Shown here: in pieces, positions 63,541-64,000 of the stretch
Layout: each line of letters opens with the position of its first letter
Position numbering within the stretch: position 1 is the first letter of the stretch
Source: an uncultured Allomuricauda sp.
GTDB taxonomy: Bacteria; Bacteroidota; Bacteroidia; Flavobacteriales; Flavobacteriaceae
Direction: 5' to 3'
NCBI RefSeq assembly: GCF_947499585.1
Contig: NZ_CANMOO010000001.1
Location: 930,001 to 994,000 of the forward strand
DNA length: 64,000 nt
Program-made: the position numbers and the translations under genes
Notes under the pieces: model-generated
The model's input: the letters and a program-made list of their open reading frames with translations, nothing else
What the model was told of the DNA's origin: nothing
Databases searched by the model: none

Positions 63541-64000
63541 TTAATACCCTACCGCAGTATCATCTCCTCTTTTGTCTGCGCCACCTTCCAACCTTCCATC
63601 TTTCAGCACGCGTATAGCATCTACTTTTCCTATAATAGGAGTACGTTCCTCGTTAATGATATATCCTTTGGATTTCATTTCACTTTTTAACTCATCAGAA
63701 AATCCTTCAGGTTCAAAAATAACCATGTCGGGTAACCATTGATGATGAAAACGTGGTGCATTCACGGCCTCTTGCATACTCAGGTTGTACTCATAAACAT
63801 TAAGAATTGTTTGTGCCACTGCAGTTATTATTGTAGAACCGCCAGGAGTGCCCACTACCATATAAAGTTTTCCGTCTTTTTCCACCAATGTTGGAGTCAT
63901 GCTGCTTAGCATACGTTTTTCGGGTGCTATGCTGTTTGCTTCGGCCCCAATAAGACCAAACATATTTGGGACACCGGCTTTGGAACTAAAATCATCCATT
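63541..64000 (-). CDS. Gamma-glutamyltransferase, C-terminal part
   Basis: 153 residues to the right window edge; the beginning is outside. MTPTLVEKDGKLYMVVGTPGGSTIITAV-type substrate-loop region (about 35-65), then QEAVNAPRFHHQWLP and the C-terminal GRLEGGADKRGDDTAVGY identify the small subunit of gamma-glutamyltransferase. It transfers or hydrolyses the gamma-glutamyl group of glutathione and similar peptides in the periplasm. It is transcribed into the ATP-grasp gene 2 bp away. With 5-oxoprolinase elsewhere in the window, the cell can recycle gamma-glutamyl compounds. Confidence 0.92.
   Translation of the reverse strand, partial: MDDFSSKAGVPNMFGLIGAEANSIAPEKRMLSSMTPTLVEKDGKLYMVVGTPGGSTIITAVAQTILNVYEYNLSMQEAVNAPRFHHQWLPDMVIFEPEGFSDELKSEMKSKGYIINEERTPIIGKVDAIRVLKDGRLEGGADKRGDDTAVGY

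Noticed and set aside
1-64000. tRNA, rRNA, CRISPR, insertion sequence or prophage
   Set aside because: No regular repeat-spacer array, transposase, integrase or tRNA-like cloverleaf was noticed; a systematic tRNA or repeat scan was not possible.

Overview
The window looks like chromosomal DNA of a marine-type member of the Flavobacteriaceae (Bacteroidota). Support comes from the AT-rich composition, the near absence of Shine-Dalgarno sites, -7 boxes of the TAnnTTTG type, many short secreted or lipoprotein genes, a fused alpha/beta E1 of the branched-chain 2-oxoacid dehydrogenase, a DUF2911 protein, a free-standing HsdR_N-like protein next to holA, and a long-form IlvC. No rRNA, tRNA, insertion sequence, prophage or CRISPR array was seen. 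Genes at both ends are cut by the window (a ComM/YifB-type ATPase on the left, a gamma-glutamyltransferase on the right).

Layout. 1-3.1 kb: end of comM, a Tat-signal aminotransferase, a cupin, and a small zinc-knuckle plus nuclease-fold protein. 3.3-6.8 kb: a 5-oxoprolinase operon (NRAMP-related YcsG-type transporter, pxpA, pxpB, pxpC). 6.8-7.6 kb: a nitroreductase. 7.6-15.3 kb: the isoleucine/valine operon ilvD-ilvB-(methyltransferase)-ilvN-ilvC-ilvA, preceded by a leader peptide rich in Val/Ile codons and a terminator/antiterminator pair. 15.5-18.3 kb: gapN and small exported proteins. 18.5-23.2 kb: the leucine operon leuC-leuD-leuA-like-leuB on the minus strand. 23.6-46 kb: mixed housekeeping (DUF2911 protein, recG, M1 aminopeptidase, patatin, membrane-anchored glutamate-synthase-like protein, M20 amidohydrolase, exported DsrE, UvrD/PcrA helicase, YrdC-family protein, OmpA lipoprotein, glycosyltransferase, holA, DoxX, fused E1). 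46-52.5 kb: a pseudopeptidase-barrel fusion, a LOG-family protein and uvrA. 52.6-58.1 kb also carries short dispersed repeats.

56.3-60.2 kb is the most interesting part. An XRE/S24 repressor that keeps a LexA-like Ala-Gly site and Ser/Lys dyad is transcribed divergently from a DNA-repair-like operon: a radical SAM protein of the TIGR03916 type, a possible 50-residue ORF, a TIGR03915-type protein, and an AlkC/AlkD-like protein. The 100-bp gap holds three copies of GGAAATATTCC interleaved with two consensus -7 boxes. This reads as a compact, self-regulated DNA-damage unit. 60.8-64 kb holds a GluR0-type glutamate-receptor-like potassium channel and a minus-strand run of ggt, an ATP-grasp gene and a membrane-anchored protein.

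The ilv and leu operons, 15-16 kb of near-continuous branched-chain amino acid synthesis, are complemented by the E1 of branched-chain 2-oxoacid breakdown at 43.5-45.9 kb. Functions are read from motifs and remembered family features only; no database search was run.
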